Part shown: positions 6,845 through 16,176 of the stretch, in pieces | Numbering within the stretch: the first letter of the stretch is position 1 | Layout of the letters: each line of letters opens with the position of its first letter | DNA from: Gammaproteobacteria bacterium | GTDB lineage: Bacteria; Pseudomonadota; Gammaproteobacteria; Steroidobacterales; Steroidobacteraceae | Assembly: GCA_027366635.1 (NCBI GenBank) | Contig: DAHXNE010000034.1 | Coordinates: forward strand, 1 to 64,000 | Direction of reading: 5' to 3' | DNA: 64,000 nucleotides | Notes under the pieces: model-generated | Database searches by the model: none | The model's input: only the letters and a program-made list of their open reading frames with translations | What the model was told of the DNA's origin: nothing | Position numbers and translations under genes: made by a program

Positions 6845-8155
6845 TTACAACTCGCGCAGCCCGTCCGTCACCGGCATGCGCGCGGCACGCACCGCCGGGA
6901 ACAGGCCGCCGACGAATCCGATCACGAGCGCCCATTTCAGGCCCTCGCCGATCAGCGCCGGGGTGATCCGGAACTGGAAGATCACCGCGCCGAAATTCGG
7001 TCCCAGCGTCGAGGCGGTGAAGTGGCGGAACAACAGCCAGGCGACGAGCGCGCCGACCAGGCCACCGGCGAGCGCGAGCAGCAGCGTCTCGCTCAGGACC
7101 GAGAACACAACCACCCCGCCGCGGAACCCGATCGCCCGCAGCGTGGCCACCTCGCGCGTGCGCGCCGCCACGGTCGCATACATGCTGTTCAGCGCGCCGG
7201 CGACCGCGCCGACTGCCATGATGCCCGCCACCACCGCGGCGAGAATCCCAATGATGTGCGTCATGCCCTTGGACTGATCGGCGTAGTACGCCTTGGTCGT
7301 CTGTGCCTGGACTTTCAGGCGCGGGTCGCTGGCGAGCGCCGCCTTGAACGCATCGAAGGCCTTGGCGCCGGTGAGCCGCACCGTCACCGACTGCACGCTG
7401 CTGCCCCGGTGAAACGCGGTGCCGATGATGTTGACGTCACCCCACAGCTCGGAGTCGTGCGCGCCGGCGTGCGCGAATTCCCCAACGATCTTCCACGGCT
7501 GCCCGTTGATGGTCAGCGTCGAGCCGACGGCGGTGTGCGCGAACTCCCGCGCCGCGCTCTTGCCGACGATGAGTTCGCGCACCCCGGTCCGGAAGCGCCG
7601 GCCGGCGATGATCTTCACGCGGTTGCGCACCGCCCACACCCGTGGGCCCACACCGCGGATCTGTGCCATTCCCTCATGCCCCCCCCGCTTCGTCAGCGAC
7701 GCCGACACCACCACCTCCGGGGACGCCAGCGGCTCGCCGCGCGCATTGCGGGCGACCTGCGGCATTTGCCCGATGAGCATGACGCTCTGCTGATCGAGGT
7801 TCGAGGTGGCCTCGGTGAGCGCGCCGCTGCGCAGCACGATGGCCCGCTGGTCGCTGCCCGTCGCGCGGAAGGTCGCCTCGTAGCCCCTGCCCATGGCGAG
7901 CAGGGCGACCAACACTCCGACGACGCCCGCGATGCCCAGGACCACCACCGAGACACTGCCCCAGCGCTGCGGCAGCGTGGACATTCCCCAGGCGGTGACG
8001 GAGCTGGTCTGCCGGCCGGCGCGCGTGAACGCGAGCCACACGACCAGCAGCGCCGCGAGCACCGCCAGCCCGAGCCACGGCAACACGACCACCGCCGCGA
8101 CGCCGAGCACGAGGGCCAGCAGCAGGCCCGCTACCGACACTGTCTTCTTCAGCAT
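6845..8155 (-). CDS. ABC transporter permease (MacB/FtsX type), second subunit
   Basis: 436 residues with four main membrane helices: one or two near the N-terminus (residues 5-45 and about 68-90), a periplasmic domain of about 200 residues, and three helices at the C-terminus. The C-terminal part ARTREVATLRAIGFRGGVVV is the cytoplasmic coupling motif of FtsX-like permeases. It ends ARMPVTDGLREL, as MacB/LolC-type proteins do. A strong GGGAGGG site lies just before the ATG. It is the last of four genes and would form a heterodimer with the other permease. Confidence 0.82.
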   Translation of the reverse strand: MLKKTVSVAGLLLALVLGVAAVVVLPWLGLAVLAALLVVWLAFTRAGRQTSSVTAWGMSTLPQRWGSVSVVVLGIAGVVGVLVALLAMGRGYEATFRATGSDQRAIVLRSGALTEATSNLDQQSVMLIGQMPQVARNARGEPLASPEVVVSASLTKRGGHEGMAQIRGVGPRVWAVRNRVKIIAGRRFRTGVRELIVGKSAAREFAHTAVGSTLTINGQPWKIVGEFAHAGAHDSELWGDVNIIGTAFHRGSSVQSVTVRLTGAKAFDAFKAALASDPRLKVQAQTTKAYYADQSKGMTHIIGILAAVVAGIMAVGAVAGALNSMYATVAARTREVATLRAIGFRGGVVVFSVLSETLLLALAGGLVGALVAWLLFRHFTASTLGPNFGAVIFQFRITPALIGEGLKWALVIGFVGGLFPAVRAARMPVTDGLREL

Positions 8156-8165
8156 GAGCCCTCCC

Positions 8166-9320
8166 TTACCGCCCCGCCAGAGCGTTCACGATGGACAGCC
8201 GCATGCCGCGGCGTGCCGGCAGGGCCCCAACCACCAGCCCGATCGCCACCATCGCGGCCAAGCCGCGCAACCAGATCCCCGCCCCCACAGGCATCATCGG
8301 CAGCTCCGAACCCATCTGCGCCTGCAAGGCGTGCACCGTCGCGCCCGCGAGCACCAGGCCGATCGCCCCGCCGAGAACCACCAGCAGCACCGATTCGGCG
8401 AGCACCAGCGCGAGCACGGTGCGGTTGGAGAAGCCGAGCGTCTTCAACACCGCGAGCTCGGGCGTGCGCTCGCGCACCGCCTGCGCCATCGTGTTTCCTG
8501 TCAACAGCAATAAAGTGAAGAACACCGCTCCCATGACGGCGCTGACGATCAGTCCGAAGTCCACGTACTGACTGTAGAAATCCGCCGCGAAGGCGCTCGA
8601 GGTTTGCGTCCTGGTCTCGTGGCCGGAGTTGGCCGAGAGCGCGTCGATTGCCCTGGCGATGCGCCCCGCCTCCTTCGGGTCGGCGATCTGCTCGACGTAC
8701 CAGCCCACCGTCCCGCTGCCGAACAGCCGGGCTTCGTCGAGATAGCGCCAGCGGAAGAAGAGCTGCTGCTCCATGAGAGGCTTGGAGGCGTGGTAGATGC
8801 CCACGATGTCGAACATCCAGGTGTACGAGCCGCCCTTGCGCGGGTAGATCATCGCTTTGATCGGGATCTGATCGCCCACCTTCCAGTGAAATCGCCGCGC
8901 GAGCGCCGCGCCGACGATCGCTCCGGTCTGCGTCGCATCGAATGCCCGGCGCGCCTCCACAGACAGCTTCAGGCTCGTATGCAGATCCCAGAACTTGGGC
9001 CCCACCGCTATCACGCTGATGAAGTTCTTCGGCTTCTGATAGGTGCCGCCGAAGAACGTCTCGCTGGTGACCAGCTGCACCCCTGGCACGGTGCGGATCT
9101 GGTTCTGCAGGCCCAACGGCAGCGAGTTCATGAGCCCGCCGGAGGAAACCGTGACCAGCCGGTGGGCTGCGCCGATGCTGTTCCCCACTTGGGCAAACAC
9201 GCTATTCACAGATTCCAGCAGTCCGAACAAGAGAAACGCCGCCACCACCGACAGCAGCGTGAAGGCGGTGCGCGCCCTGCGGCGGTTGAGCGCGGCCCAC
9301 ACCAGGTGCAGAAACTTCAC
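8166..9320 (-). CDS. ABC transporter permease (MacB/FtsX type), first subunit
   Basis: 384 residues: an N-terminal helix (about 14-38, ARTAFTLLSVVAAFLLFGLL), a periplasmic MacB core domain and a C-terminal three-helix bundle. The motif RERTPELAVLKTLGFSNRTV is the cytoplasmic loop that contacts the ATPase. The start overlaps the ATPase gene by 4 bp, so translation is coupled; the other permease gene follows after 10 bp. FtsX-type permeases of this kind drive export of antibiotics, lipopeptides or lipoproteins by mechanotransmission rather than by a classical pore. Substrate is unknown. Confidence 0.82.
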   Translation of the reverse strand: MKFLHLVWAALNRRRARTAFTLLSVVAAFLLFGLLESVNSVFAQVGNSIGAAHRLVTVSSGGLMNSLPLGLQNQIRTVPGVQLVTSETFFGGTYQKPKNFISVIAVGPKFWDLHTSLKLSVEARRAFDATQTGAIVGAALARRFHWKVGDQIPIKAMIYPRKGGSYTWMFDIVGIYHASKPLMEQQLFFRWRYLDEARLFGSGTVGWYVEQIADPKEAGRIARAIDALSANSGHETRTQTSSAFAADFYSQYVDFGLIVSAVMGAVFFTLLLLTGNTMAQAVRERTPELAVLKTLGFSNRTVLALVLAESVLLVVLGGAIGLVLAGATVHALQAQMGSELPMMPVGAGIWLRGLAAMVAIGLVVGALPARRGMRLSIVNALAGR

Positions 9321-10009
9321 GCCGCCGCCTGCTCGAGCGGCACCAGAGTGCCCTTGTCGAGCTGAATGATGCGTCCGGCGTGGCTGGCGGCCTTCGGATC
9401 ATGCGTGACCATGACGATCGTCTTGCCGTGTTCGCGATTGAGCCGCTGCAGTAGCGTCAGCACTTCCTCGGCCGACTGCCGATCGAGGTCGCCAGTCGGC
9501 TCGTCGCACACCAGCAGCGTTGGATCCGACACGATGGCGCGGGCAATGGCCACGCGCTGCTGCTGTCCGCCGGAGAGCTCCCCGGGCTTGTGCGCGGCGC
9601 GATCGGCGAGTCCGACCAGCTGCAGCGCCACGCTGGCATTGCGCCGGCGCTGGCTGCCGGACAGCTTGGTCAGCAGCAGCGGCAGCTCCACGTTGCGCTG
9701 CGCCGAAAGCATCGGCAGCAGATTGTAGAACTGGAACACGAACCCGACGTGCGCGGCCCGCCAGCGCGCCAGCGCCCCCTGCCCCAGCTGATCGATGCGC
9801 TCGCCGGCCACCGTGATGGTGCCGTCGGTGGGCGAGTCGAGGCCGCCGATGAGGTTCAGCAGTGTCGTCTTGCCCGAGCCGGACGGTCCCATCAGCGCGA
9901 CGAACTCGCCCGCCTCGACCGCGAGATCGATGTGATGCAGCACCTCGACCGTCTGCCGGCCGCGATGATAGACCTTGCTGAGATTGCCGATTTCGACCAA
10001 TGCGCTCAT
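9317..10009 (-). CDS. ABC transporter ATP-binding protein (MacB/LolD type)
   Basis: 230 residues, full length for the family. Walker [17 protein letters not shown] (about 40-55), Q-loop [20 protein letters not shown], signature [15 protein letters not shown], Walker [13 protein letters not shown] and the switch histidine in [13 protein letters not shown] are all intact. It powers the two permeases encoded downstream. The gene lies 6 bp after the adaptor gene. Confidence 0.92.
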   Translation of the reverse strand: MSALVEIGNLSKVYHRGRQTVEVLHHIDLAVEAGEFVALMGPSGSGKTTLLNLIGGLDSPTDGTITVAGERIDQLGQGALARWRAAHVGFVFQFYNLLPMLSAQRNVELPLLLTKLSGSQRRRNASVALQLVGLADRAAHKPGELSGGQQQRVAIARAIVSDPTLLVCDEPTGDLDRQSAEEVLTLLQRLNREHGKTIVMVTHDPKAASHAGRIIQLDKGTLVPLEQAAA

Positions 10010-10015
10010 CGGACG

Positions 10016-11254
10016 CTACTCCTTCTTCACCGCTACACGCTCGCCGTCGGCGAGATCGGCCGGCGGAGCGCGCACGACGACGCTCCCGGCGGCAATCCCG
10101 CCCACGGCCCTCAGACCCGAGCGGACCGGTCCGAGCGCAACGCGCCGCGCGCGCGCGCGGCCGTGCTGGATGAGGAAAACCACCGGACGGGCGCCGCGGC
10201 GCACGACGCTCGAAGCCGGAACCCACACCATGCCCCGCGGCACCGACGGGCCGTCCGCGCTCGAGCTCGGCGGCTGCAGGAACGACACCCGCACCCCCAT
10301 CTGCGGCAGGATGCGCGGGCTCTTGCGATCGAGCGCAACGCGCACCCGCACGGTCGCCTTGGTCTTGTTGGCCGTCGGCACGATCGCGATCACGTGCGCC
10401 GGGATGTGCCAGTTGGGATAGGCATCCAGCACCGCCACGGCCCGCTGGCCGGCGTGGACCCGATCGATGTATGCCTCGTTGACATCCACGTCGACCTCCA
10501 GGGAGTTCATGTCAACGATGGTCGCGATCCCGGTCTGCGTGAAGCCGCCGCCGCCGAAGAACGGCGAGATCGTCTCGCCCATCTGCGCCGGCTTGTCGAC
10601 CACCACCCCGGAAAACGGCGCGCGCACCACCGTGTAGTCCTCCTGCACCTCGGCGGCCTGCACGCCGGCGCGCGCCACGGTCACTTCGCGCCGCTGCGTG
10701 AGCACCTGCGCGGCAAGGGAATCGACCTGGGTGCGGGCGTTGTCGAAGGTCTGCTCTGAAACCAGGTGCTGCCCGATGAGCGCTTGATCGCGCGCCAGAT
10801 CCAGACGCGCCAGCCTGAGCTGCACCTGATACTGCCCGAGCTGCGCCTGCGCCGCCAACAGCTGCGCGCGCGCCTGCGCCAGCGCGGCGCGTTGAGTGCT
10901 GTCGTCGAGGCGCGCCAGAATCTGCCCGCGGTGCACGTACTCGCCTTCCTGGAAGTACACGTGAGTCAGCATGCCCTGGATCTGCGCCGACACCGTCGCC
11001 TCGCGCTCGGCGGTCACATAGCCGCTCGCCTGCAGCACCGCGGTCGATCGGCCGGCCGGCGCGACAGCGGTCGCGGTCTCGACCACCCGCGCATCGGCGC
11101 GCCCGAGCAGGAAGTACCCGCCGCCGGCCAGTGCCGCCAGCAGCCCGAGGAGCGCAATTGCCGGCCAGCGCAGGCGCCGCGTCCGCACCGCCTCGCGCTG
11201 CGACCGATCGATCCTGAGTTGCCCCAACAGATCGCCGTTGTTCTGTGACTCCAC
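10016..11254 (-). CDS. HlyD/MacA-type periplasmic adaptor
   Basis: 412 residues with one N-terminal membrane anchor (about 29-50, PAIALLGLLAALAGGGYFLL). A biotinyl/lipoyl half-motif follows (QASGYVTAEREATVSAQIQG), then an alpha-hairpin with Ala/Gln heptads (about 130-190) and the second lipoyl half plus beta-barrel (VRAPFSGVVVDKPAQMGETI). Adaptors of this type bridge an inner-membrane ABC pump to a TolC-like outer-membrane channel. The first gene of the operon adaptor-ATPase-permease-permease; no outer-membrane channel gene is nearby. The two separate permeases instead of a single MacB fusion resemble export systems found in many environmental proteobacteria. Confidence 0.85.
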   Translation of the reverse strand: MESQNNGDLLGQLRIDRSQREAVRTRRLRWPAIALLGLLAALAGGGYFLLGRADARVVETATAVAPAGRSTAVLQASGYVTAEREATVSAQIQGMLTHVYFQEGEYVHRGQILARLDDSTQRAALAQARAQLLAAQAQLGQYQVQLRLARLDLARDQALIGQHLVSEQTFDNARTQVDSLAAQVLTQRREVTVARAGVQAAEVQEDYTVVRAPFSGVVVDKPAQMGETISPFFGGGGFTQTGIATIVDMNSLEVDVDVNEAYIDRVHAGQRAVAVLDAYPNWHIPAHVIAIVPTANKTKATVRVRVALDRKSPRILPQMGVRVSFLQPPSSSADGPSVPRGMVWVPASSVVRRGARPVVFLIQHGRARARRVALGPVRSGLRAVGGIAAGSVVVRAPPADLADGERVAVKKE

Positions 11255-11606
11255 GCCCTGCGACCCCTTCGACAGCCGCCGCCGCTTACCGGCGCAAGCC
11301 GGCTCCCCGGGCGTGGTTGTATATTTTGCTCATCATAGCTAAAACCTGAGTTGCGGTAAATTCGCCCGGTCGCGGCCGCTGGTGCGCGCCGCGCGCGCCT
11401 GAACCTGGGGACATCATCGCCCGAGGCGAGAGCGCCCCCCAGTGCGATCCGTCATCGGCCGCGCGTGACGGTTGTCACCCATCGCTACTTAAAGAAGCGC
11501 TGGATCGGGGCTCCTGCCCCGCCCAGCGACGTTGCGCCAAAAAGCGTGGTTTTTGGCTCAACGTCCGCCACCTGCGGCGGCGGGGCACGAGCGCCGCTAT
11601 CGGCCC
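11255..11606. other. Intergenic region with exporter promoter and GGDEF terminator
   Basis: About 350 bp without a gene. AT-rich sequence on the minus strand around 11318-11345 (TATGATGAGCAAAATATACA) is the likely promoter zone of the exporter operon. A strong hairpin at 11528-11564 sits 43 nt after the GGDEF stop. Confidence 0.5.
11528..11564 (-). terminator. Long hairpin after the GGDEF gene
   Basis: Two 16-nt arms, with a single mismatch, surround a 5-6 nt loop: GACGTTG-x-GCCAAAAA at the left and TTTTTGGC-x-CAACGTC at the right. The A/T run is inside the stem, not after it, so this is not a textbook intrinsic terminator. Its place 43 nt downstream of the stop still makes a transcript-end or processing role likely. 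Confidence 0.45.
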
Positions 11607-12680
11607 TCAGTTGGCACGGGCGAGCCGTGCAGCGCCCCCGGCCGGCGCCGCGGCCCGCGCCAGCGCAGCGACATCCGGCGGATCGCGCCGGGCGCGCCGG
11701 GCCGCAGACAGCGCCTGATCGGCTTGAAACATCAATGTATCGAGCGTTTCGCCCGCGGCACCGGCGGCAACGCCGAACGAGACCGTGAACCCACCGACCA
11801 CTTCCGTGGACTGATCCCGCCGGATCTTCACTTTCGCCACGGCGGCGCGTATCTGCGCCACCACGGCTTGCGCGTCCGCCAACGTCAGGTTCGGCAGCAG
11901 CAGCGCGAACTGCTCGCCCCCGAGCCGCGCGGCAACGGACCGGCCGCCCGGTTGGCGCAGGATGGTCGCGAGCGCGCGCAGCACCTTGTCACCGAGCAGA
12001 TGTCCGTACCGGTCATTGAGCCCCTGGAAGTCATCCACCACGGCGAGCACCAGGGCGGCGCCGTGCGGGCCGGCGTCTGCCTCGAGCGCCGTGCGGGCCT
12101 GGCGCGCGAAGCCGCGCCGGTTGGCAATAGCGCACAGCGGGTCGAGCAGCGCCTCGGTCTGGGCCTGCGCCAACTGTTGGGTCAGCGCCTTGACTTGTTC
12201 GCACCGGCCCTCGAGCTTCTCACTCAACACCTGGGTCATCGTCTCCATGCGCTGCGCCTCGCAGAGCAGCCGCGAGATGACCTGCTGGACCTGCGCCGCG
12301 GTGCTGTGCTCGACCAGCTCGGCGCGGCTGGTGCGCAGGGTGCGCGCAAACTGACCGGTGTCCTCGCCGGCGCTATTGAAGGTCCGGGCCGCCTCATCGA
12401 GCAGGCTTTGCAAGTGCTGCTGCAGGTGATCGAGCACCGCCGCATCGGGCGCGGAGACATGGCGCAGATACAGCCCGCACACCTCATCCTCCGTCAGCGG
12501 CCGGTTCAGTGCCAAGCGCGCGGTCAATGCGGCACTCAACGGCGGGTTGATGCCGGCGAGGTGCTCATACCAGAGCGTATAACTGACCGGATGGTAGGCG
12601 GCATCCTGGGACGCCATCTGCGGTAGGGCGAGTCGCAGCAGCTCCGCGCTCTGCTGCTTGGACTCCAGATAGTATTTCAT
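11607..12680 (-). CDS. GGDEF-domain protein with degenerate active site
   Basis: 357 residues. The N-terminal 170 residues are helical without a recognised sensor fold; a coiled-coil-like stretch leads into the GGDEF domain (about 180-325). The domain starts LLDPLCAIANRRGFARQART and contains DDFQGLNDRYGHLLGDKVLR. The signature reads RLGGEQF in place of RLGGDEF, so the fourth residue of the motif is Gln, and the first metal site is DDFQ. Substrate-binding Asn and Asp are kept. It may be a weak diguanylate cyclase or a nucleotide-binding regulator. No EAL domain and no membrane segment are present. Confidence 0.78.
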   Translation of the reverse strand: MKYYLESKQQSAELLRLALPQMASQDAAYHPVSYTLWYEHLAGINPPLSAALTARLALNRPLTEDEVCGLYLRHVSAPDAAVLDHLQQHLQSLLDEAARTFNSAGEDTGQFARTLRTSRAELVEHSTAAQVQQVISRLLCEAQRMETMTQVLSEKLEGRCEQVKALTQQLAQAQTEALLDPLCAIANRRGFARQARTALEADAGPHGAALVLAVVDDFQGLNDRYGHLLGDKVLRALATILRQPGGRSVAARLGGEQFALLLPNLTLADAQAVVAQIRAAVAKVKIRRDQSTEVVGGFTVSFGVAAGAAGETLDTLMFQADQALSAARRARRDPPDVAALARAAAPAGGAARLARAN

Positions 12681-13004
12681 GACTTTTGATATCGGCAGCG
12701 CCGCAAATTACTCGAGAGCACGGTCGCGACGCGCCGCCCATCGCCCGCCGAGCAGCCACGCAACCGAAGTATTCAATGGCGTCACATCCGCCGACCCGGG
12801 TCTGTCCGGCTCGCGGACAGCAGCAGGTTTCACCCTGCAGCACCCCAGGGTATCGGCCGGCGCACGTCCCACTTGAGCTGCGCGCTCCGGCGCTCGAGCC
12901 AAGGGGAGAGCCTGGAACCGGCGGCGGCGCGCCACCGCCCGGACGTCGCGCCGAGCCGGCTCCGTCCGCGTGCGCGCGCGGCATGAGAATCGGCGGCGGC
13001 GGAG
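12681..13004. other. Intergenic region, nothing recognised
   Basis: About 320 bp between the GGDEF start and the nagZ stop, both on the minus strand. It should contain the GGDEF promoter; no convincing -35/-10 pair, RNA gene or strong hairpin was picked out. Overlapping open frames here are a product of high GC. Confidence 0.4.
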
Positions 13005-14054
13005 CTATTGGCCGCGCGGATCCAGATCGAGCGGCGGCACCGCCGCGCAGGCCTCGAGGCGCGCCCGGGCCGCTCGCCACTCGGGCCGGTCGCGCAGCGC
13101 CCCGGGGTCGAACCGCTCGCGGCCGTGCAGGCGCGCCAGACGCAAGCCCGAAGCCGGCCGGGGCACGACCGCCAACCGCTCGAGCAACTGCAACACCGCG
13201 GCGCGATCGTTGCACACCAGCAGCATGTCGCAACCGGCCGCCAGCGCGCGCTCGGCGCGCGCCAGTATGTCGCCGTGCGCCGCCGCCCCGCCCATGGACA
13301 GATCGTCGGTGAACACCGCCCCCCCGAACCGCAGGGCTCCCCGCAACAGCCCACTCACCCAACGGCGCGAGAAGCTCGCCGGCGCCGCGTCGACCGCTGG
13401 AAACAGCAGGTGTCCGACCATTACCGCCGGCAGACCATTGGCGATCAGGCGCCGGTAGGGCAGCAGGTCGCCGTCGAGCTCGCCGAGCTCGCGCCGGTCG
13501 GTCGGCAGGGCCGCATGCGAATCCGCCGTGACTGCGCCGTGGCCGGGGAAGTGCTTGGCGGTCGCCGCCATGCCCGCCGCGCGCATGCCGCGCACGTAGG
13601 CGAGCGCGAGCTGGCTGACCGCTTCCGGCCGGCTGTGCAAGGCCCGATCGCCGATGAAGCTGACGCCGTAATCGATGTCGACACAGGGCGCGAACGACAG
13701 ATCCACCCCATGCGCGCGCAGCTCGGCGGCCATCAGCCAACCCATGGAACGGGCCAGCTCCAGCCCCCGGCGCGCATCGAGATCGAACTCGCGCCCGAGG
13801 CGCCGCGCCGCGGGCAGCGCCGAAAACCCCTCGCGAAAGCGCTGCACGCGTCCGCCCTCGTGATCGACCGCCACCAGCAGCGGCGGCCGCCGCGCGGCGT
13901 GAATCTGCGCCACCAGCTCGCTGAGCTCGGCCGGCTCGCGGTAGTTGCGGCTGAAGAGGATCACGCCGCCAACCAGCGGATGGCGCAGCAGCTCGCGCTC
14001 CTGCGCCTCGATCGTCGGGCCCGACAGATCGATCATCAGCGGTCCGAGCGTCAC
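13005..14054 (-). CDS. nagZ: Beta-N-acetylhexosaminidase, peptidoglycan recycling
   Basis: 349 residues, one GH3 domain, cytosolic. It removes GlcNAc from anhydro-muropeptides during cell-wall recycling, which in many relatives controls AmpC induction. Landmarks: VAVDHEGGRVQRF (62-73), the KHFPGHGAVTADSH loop (167-180) with the catalytic His180, and the nucleophile Asp250 in FTDDLSMGGA. The C-terminus is as expected for proteobacterial NagZ. It lies 9 bp downstream of rlmD, so the two are probably cotranscribed. Confidence 0.93.
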   Translation of the reverse strand: MTLGPLMIDLSGPTIEAQERELLRHPLVGGVILFSRNYREPAELSELVAQIHAARRPPLLVAVDHEGGRVQRFREGFSALPAARRLGREFDLDARRGLELARSMGWLMAAELRAHGVDLSFAPCVDIDYGVSFIGDRALHSRPEAVSQLALAYVRGMRAAGMAATAKHFPGHGAVTADSHAALPTDRRELGELDGDLLPYRRLIANGLPAVMVGHLLFPAVDAAPASFSRRWVSGLLRGALRFGGAVFTDDLSMGGAAAHGDILARAERALAAGCDMLLVCNDRAAVLQLLERLAVVPRPASGLRLARLHGRERFDPGALRDRPEWRAARARLEACAAVPPLDLDPRGQ

Positions 14055-14063
14055 GCGGACACC

Positions 14064-15398
14064 TCAGCTCGCGCGCAGCAGCGCCAGGGACTCGACATGC
14101 CCGGTGTGCGGAAACATGTCGATGACCCCGACCGCATCGAGCGCGAAGCCGTGCTCGTGCACCAGAATTCCCAGGTCGCGCGCCAGAGTTCCGGGGTGGC
14201 AGGACACATACAACACCCGGCGCGGCCGCATCGCGGCCACTGCGGCGAGCAGCGCGCGCGCGCCGAGGCGCGGCGGATCGAGCAGCACGTGGCTGTAGGC
14301 GCGGCGCAGCCACGGGGCGGTCGGCTCCGGCGCAGTGGACAGATCCGCGGCGTGGAACTGCGCATTCGCCATGCCGTTGAGCGCGGCATTGTGGCGGGCC
14401 CGCTCGATGAGCGATCGCTCCCCTTCCACACCGACCACATGCGCGCCCGAGCGGGCGAGCGGCAGAGTGAAGTTCCCCAGCCCGCAGTACAGATCCAGCA
14501 CGGCATCGCCCTCGGCCGGCGCCAGTAATTCCACCGCGCGCGCCACCAGCGCGCGGTTGACCGGACCGTTGATCTGGATGAAGTCGCTCGGCGCAAACTC
14601 CAGCCGTAAGCCGAACTGCGGCAACGTGTAGTAAAGCGGTTCCGCGGCGCCCTCCCCGTCGAGCGGCACGATGGTCTCGAGCCCGCCCGGCTGCAGGTAC
14701 AGGCACAGCCGATGACGCTCGCCGAAGGCGCGCAGCCGCTCCAGATCCGCCGGCGACGGGGCCGAGAGGACCCGCAGCACCAGCGCGGTCGCATTGTCCC
14801 CCACCGCCACCTCGATCTGCGGCAACTGCGCGCGAATGTCGAGCGCGCCGACCAGCGCTCCGAGCGGCGCCAGCAGTTCCCCGACCGGTTCGCTGAGCAC
14901 GTGGCAGCGCAGCACGTCGGCGACGTATGGCGCATTGCGCTCACGAAAGCCGACAACCACCTTGCCTTTCTTCGCCACGTACTTCACCCCGAGCCGCGCG
15001 CGGCGCCGATATCCCCACACGGACCCGGTCAGCGGCGCGAGCCAGCGCCCGCACTGCACCTGCGCCAGGCGCTGCAGATTGTCGGCCAGCTCCTGTTGCT
15101 TCGCGGCCAGCTGCGCCTCGGGCCCCAGGTGTTGCAGCCGGCAGCCGCCGCAGACCCCGAAGTGAGCGCAGCGCGGCGAGACTCGCTCGGCGCTCGGCTC
15201 GAGCACCTCGAGCAGACGCCCTTCATCGTGGCGACGCTGGCGGCGGGCGCGCACGAAGCGCACCGTCTCCCCGGGCAGCGCACCGGGAATGAACACCGTC
15301 TTGCCGCCGCGCACGATACCCTCGCCCTCATGCGTAAGCGCGTCCACGCGCGCGCATTCCGGCGCACGCTCCGGCCGCGCGGCGCTCGCACCACTCAT
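14064..15398 (-). CDS. rlmD: 23S rRNA (uracil-1939-C5)-methyltransferase
   Basis: 444 residues. A TRAM domain at the N-terminus (about 12-70) is followed by the iron-sulfur cysteines in SPRCAHFGVCGGCRLQHL. The C-terminal SAM-dependent domain has LDLYCGLGNFTLPLARSG (motif I), LLDPPRLGARALLA (motif IV) and the catalytic cysteine in YVSCHPGTLARDLGIL. These separate RlmD from its paralogue RlmC. The ATG overlaps the stop of the exonuclease gene by 4 bp. Confidence 0.93.
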   Translation of the reverse strand: MSGASAARPERAPECARVDALTHEGEGIVRGGKTVFIPGALPGETVRFVRARRQRRHDEGRLLEVLEPSAERVSPRCAHFGVCGGCRLQHLGPEAQLAAKQQELADNLQRLAQVQCGRWLAPLTGSVWGYRRRARLGVKYVAKKGKVVVGFRERNAPYVADVLRCHVLSEPVGELLAPLGALVGALDIRAQLPQIEVAVGDNATALVLRVLSAPSPADLERLRAFGERHRLCLYLQPGGLETIVPLDGEGAAEPLYYTLPQFGLRLEFAPSDFIQINGPVNRALVARAVELLAPAEGDAVLDLYCGLGNFTLPLARSGAHVVGVEGERSLIERARHNAALNGMANAQFHAADLSTAPEPTAPWLRRAYSHVLLDPPRLGARALLAAVAAMRPRRVLYVSCHPGTLARDLGILVHEHGFALDAVGVIDMFPHTGHVESLALLRAS

Positions 15399-16171
15399 GC
15401 CTCACCGTCCCAGGCCTGGAGGAATTGCGCGAAATGCGGCCCCTGCCCCGAGCGCAGCAGCGCGCGCACGCGCTCCACCTCGGCGCCATGCTCCTCGCGC
15501 GTCAGCCGCCCGCGCAGCAACTGGAACCGCAGGTAGACCAGGTAGGTATTGAGCACGTCGGTCTCGCAATAGCGGCGGATACCGCCGATGTCGCCGGCTC
15601 GGTAGGCCTCCCACACCTGGGCGCCGGAGAAGCCGAGTTTGCCGGGCAGACCGAGCAGCGCCGCGATGTGCTCGAGCGAGACTCGGCCGCGGCCCTGGAA
15701 GCCCGACAGCACGTCCATCAGATCGAGGTGGCGCCAGTGGAAACGGTTGAGATAATTGTTGTAGCGAAACGCCGGATCCGCGTCGCCCGTCTCCCAGAAG
15801 CGCGGTGCCTGCACGCCGGCCGCGAGCGCCCGATACGCGAGCACCGGCAGATCGAAGCCGGAGCCGTTCCAGGACACCAGCTCCGGGGAGAACCGCTCGA
15901 TGCCGTCGAAGAAGCGCTCGATGAGCTCGCGCTCGCTCGAGTGCTCATCGCCCAGACTCCACACCGTGAGCTGATCGCGGCTGCGCAGCACGCAGGAAAC
16001 GGCGACGACCCGATGCTGCTCGTGCGGCAGGAAATCCCCGCCGCTGTGCTGGCGCCGCAGGGCAAACATCGCCTTGGCGACCGACTCGTCCTCCAGCCCG
16101 GCGAGCCCGTACAGCCGGCGCCCGAGCGCCACGTCCGGCACCGTCTCAATGTCGAATACGAGACAATTCAT
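15395..16171 (-). CDS. PolB-like 3'-5' exonuclease (DnaQ superfamily)
   Basis: 258 residues from the ATG at 16171; a longer frame has no similarity. It belongs to the predicted PolB-like exonuclease family (PF10108). The three exonuclease motifs are intact: CLVFDIETVPDV (Exo I, DIE), VSWNGSGFDLPVLAYRA (Exo II) and YCETDVLNTYLVYLRF (Exo III). The DEDDy-type tyrosine and aspartate are present. It lacks any polymerase domain and is likely a stand-alone DNA or RNA trimming enzyme of unknown cellular role. It lies 5 bp after acpS and overlaps rlmD, forming one operon. Confidence 0.82.
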   Translation of the reverse strand: MNCLVFDIETVPDVALGRRLYGLAGLEDESVAKAMFALRRQHSGGDFLPHEQHRVVAVSCVLRSRDQLTVWSLGDEHSSERELIERFFDGIERFSPELVSWNGSGFDLPVLAYRALAAGVQAPRFWETGDADPAFRYNNYLNRFHWRHLDLMDVLSGFQGRGRVSLEHIAALLGLPGKLGFSGAQVWEAYRAGDIGGIRRYCETDVLNTYLVYLRFQLLRGRLTREEHGAEVERVRALLRSGQGPHFAQFLQAWDGEA

Positions 16172-16176
16172 GGAGT

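Noticed and set aside
6794-8518. 574-codon plus-strand frame opposite the ABC permeases
   Set aside because: Composition is His/Arg/Gln/Pro-rich as expected from the complement of GC-rich genes; the minus-strand permeases have clear motifs and ribosome sites.
12565-14706. 713-codon minus-strand frame over nagZ and rlmD
   Set aside because: It is Arg/Ala/Gly repeats in the wrong frame of two well-recognised genes.
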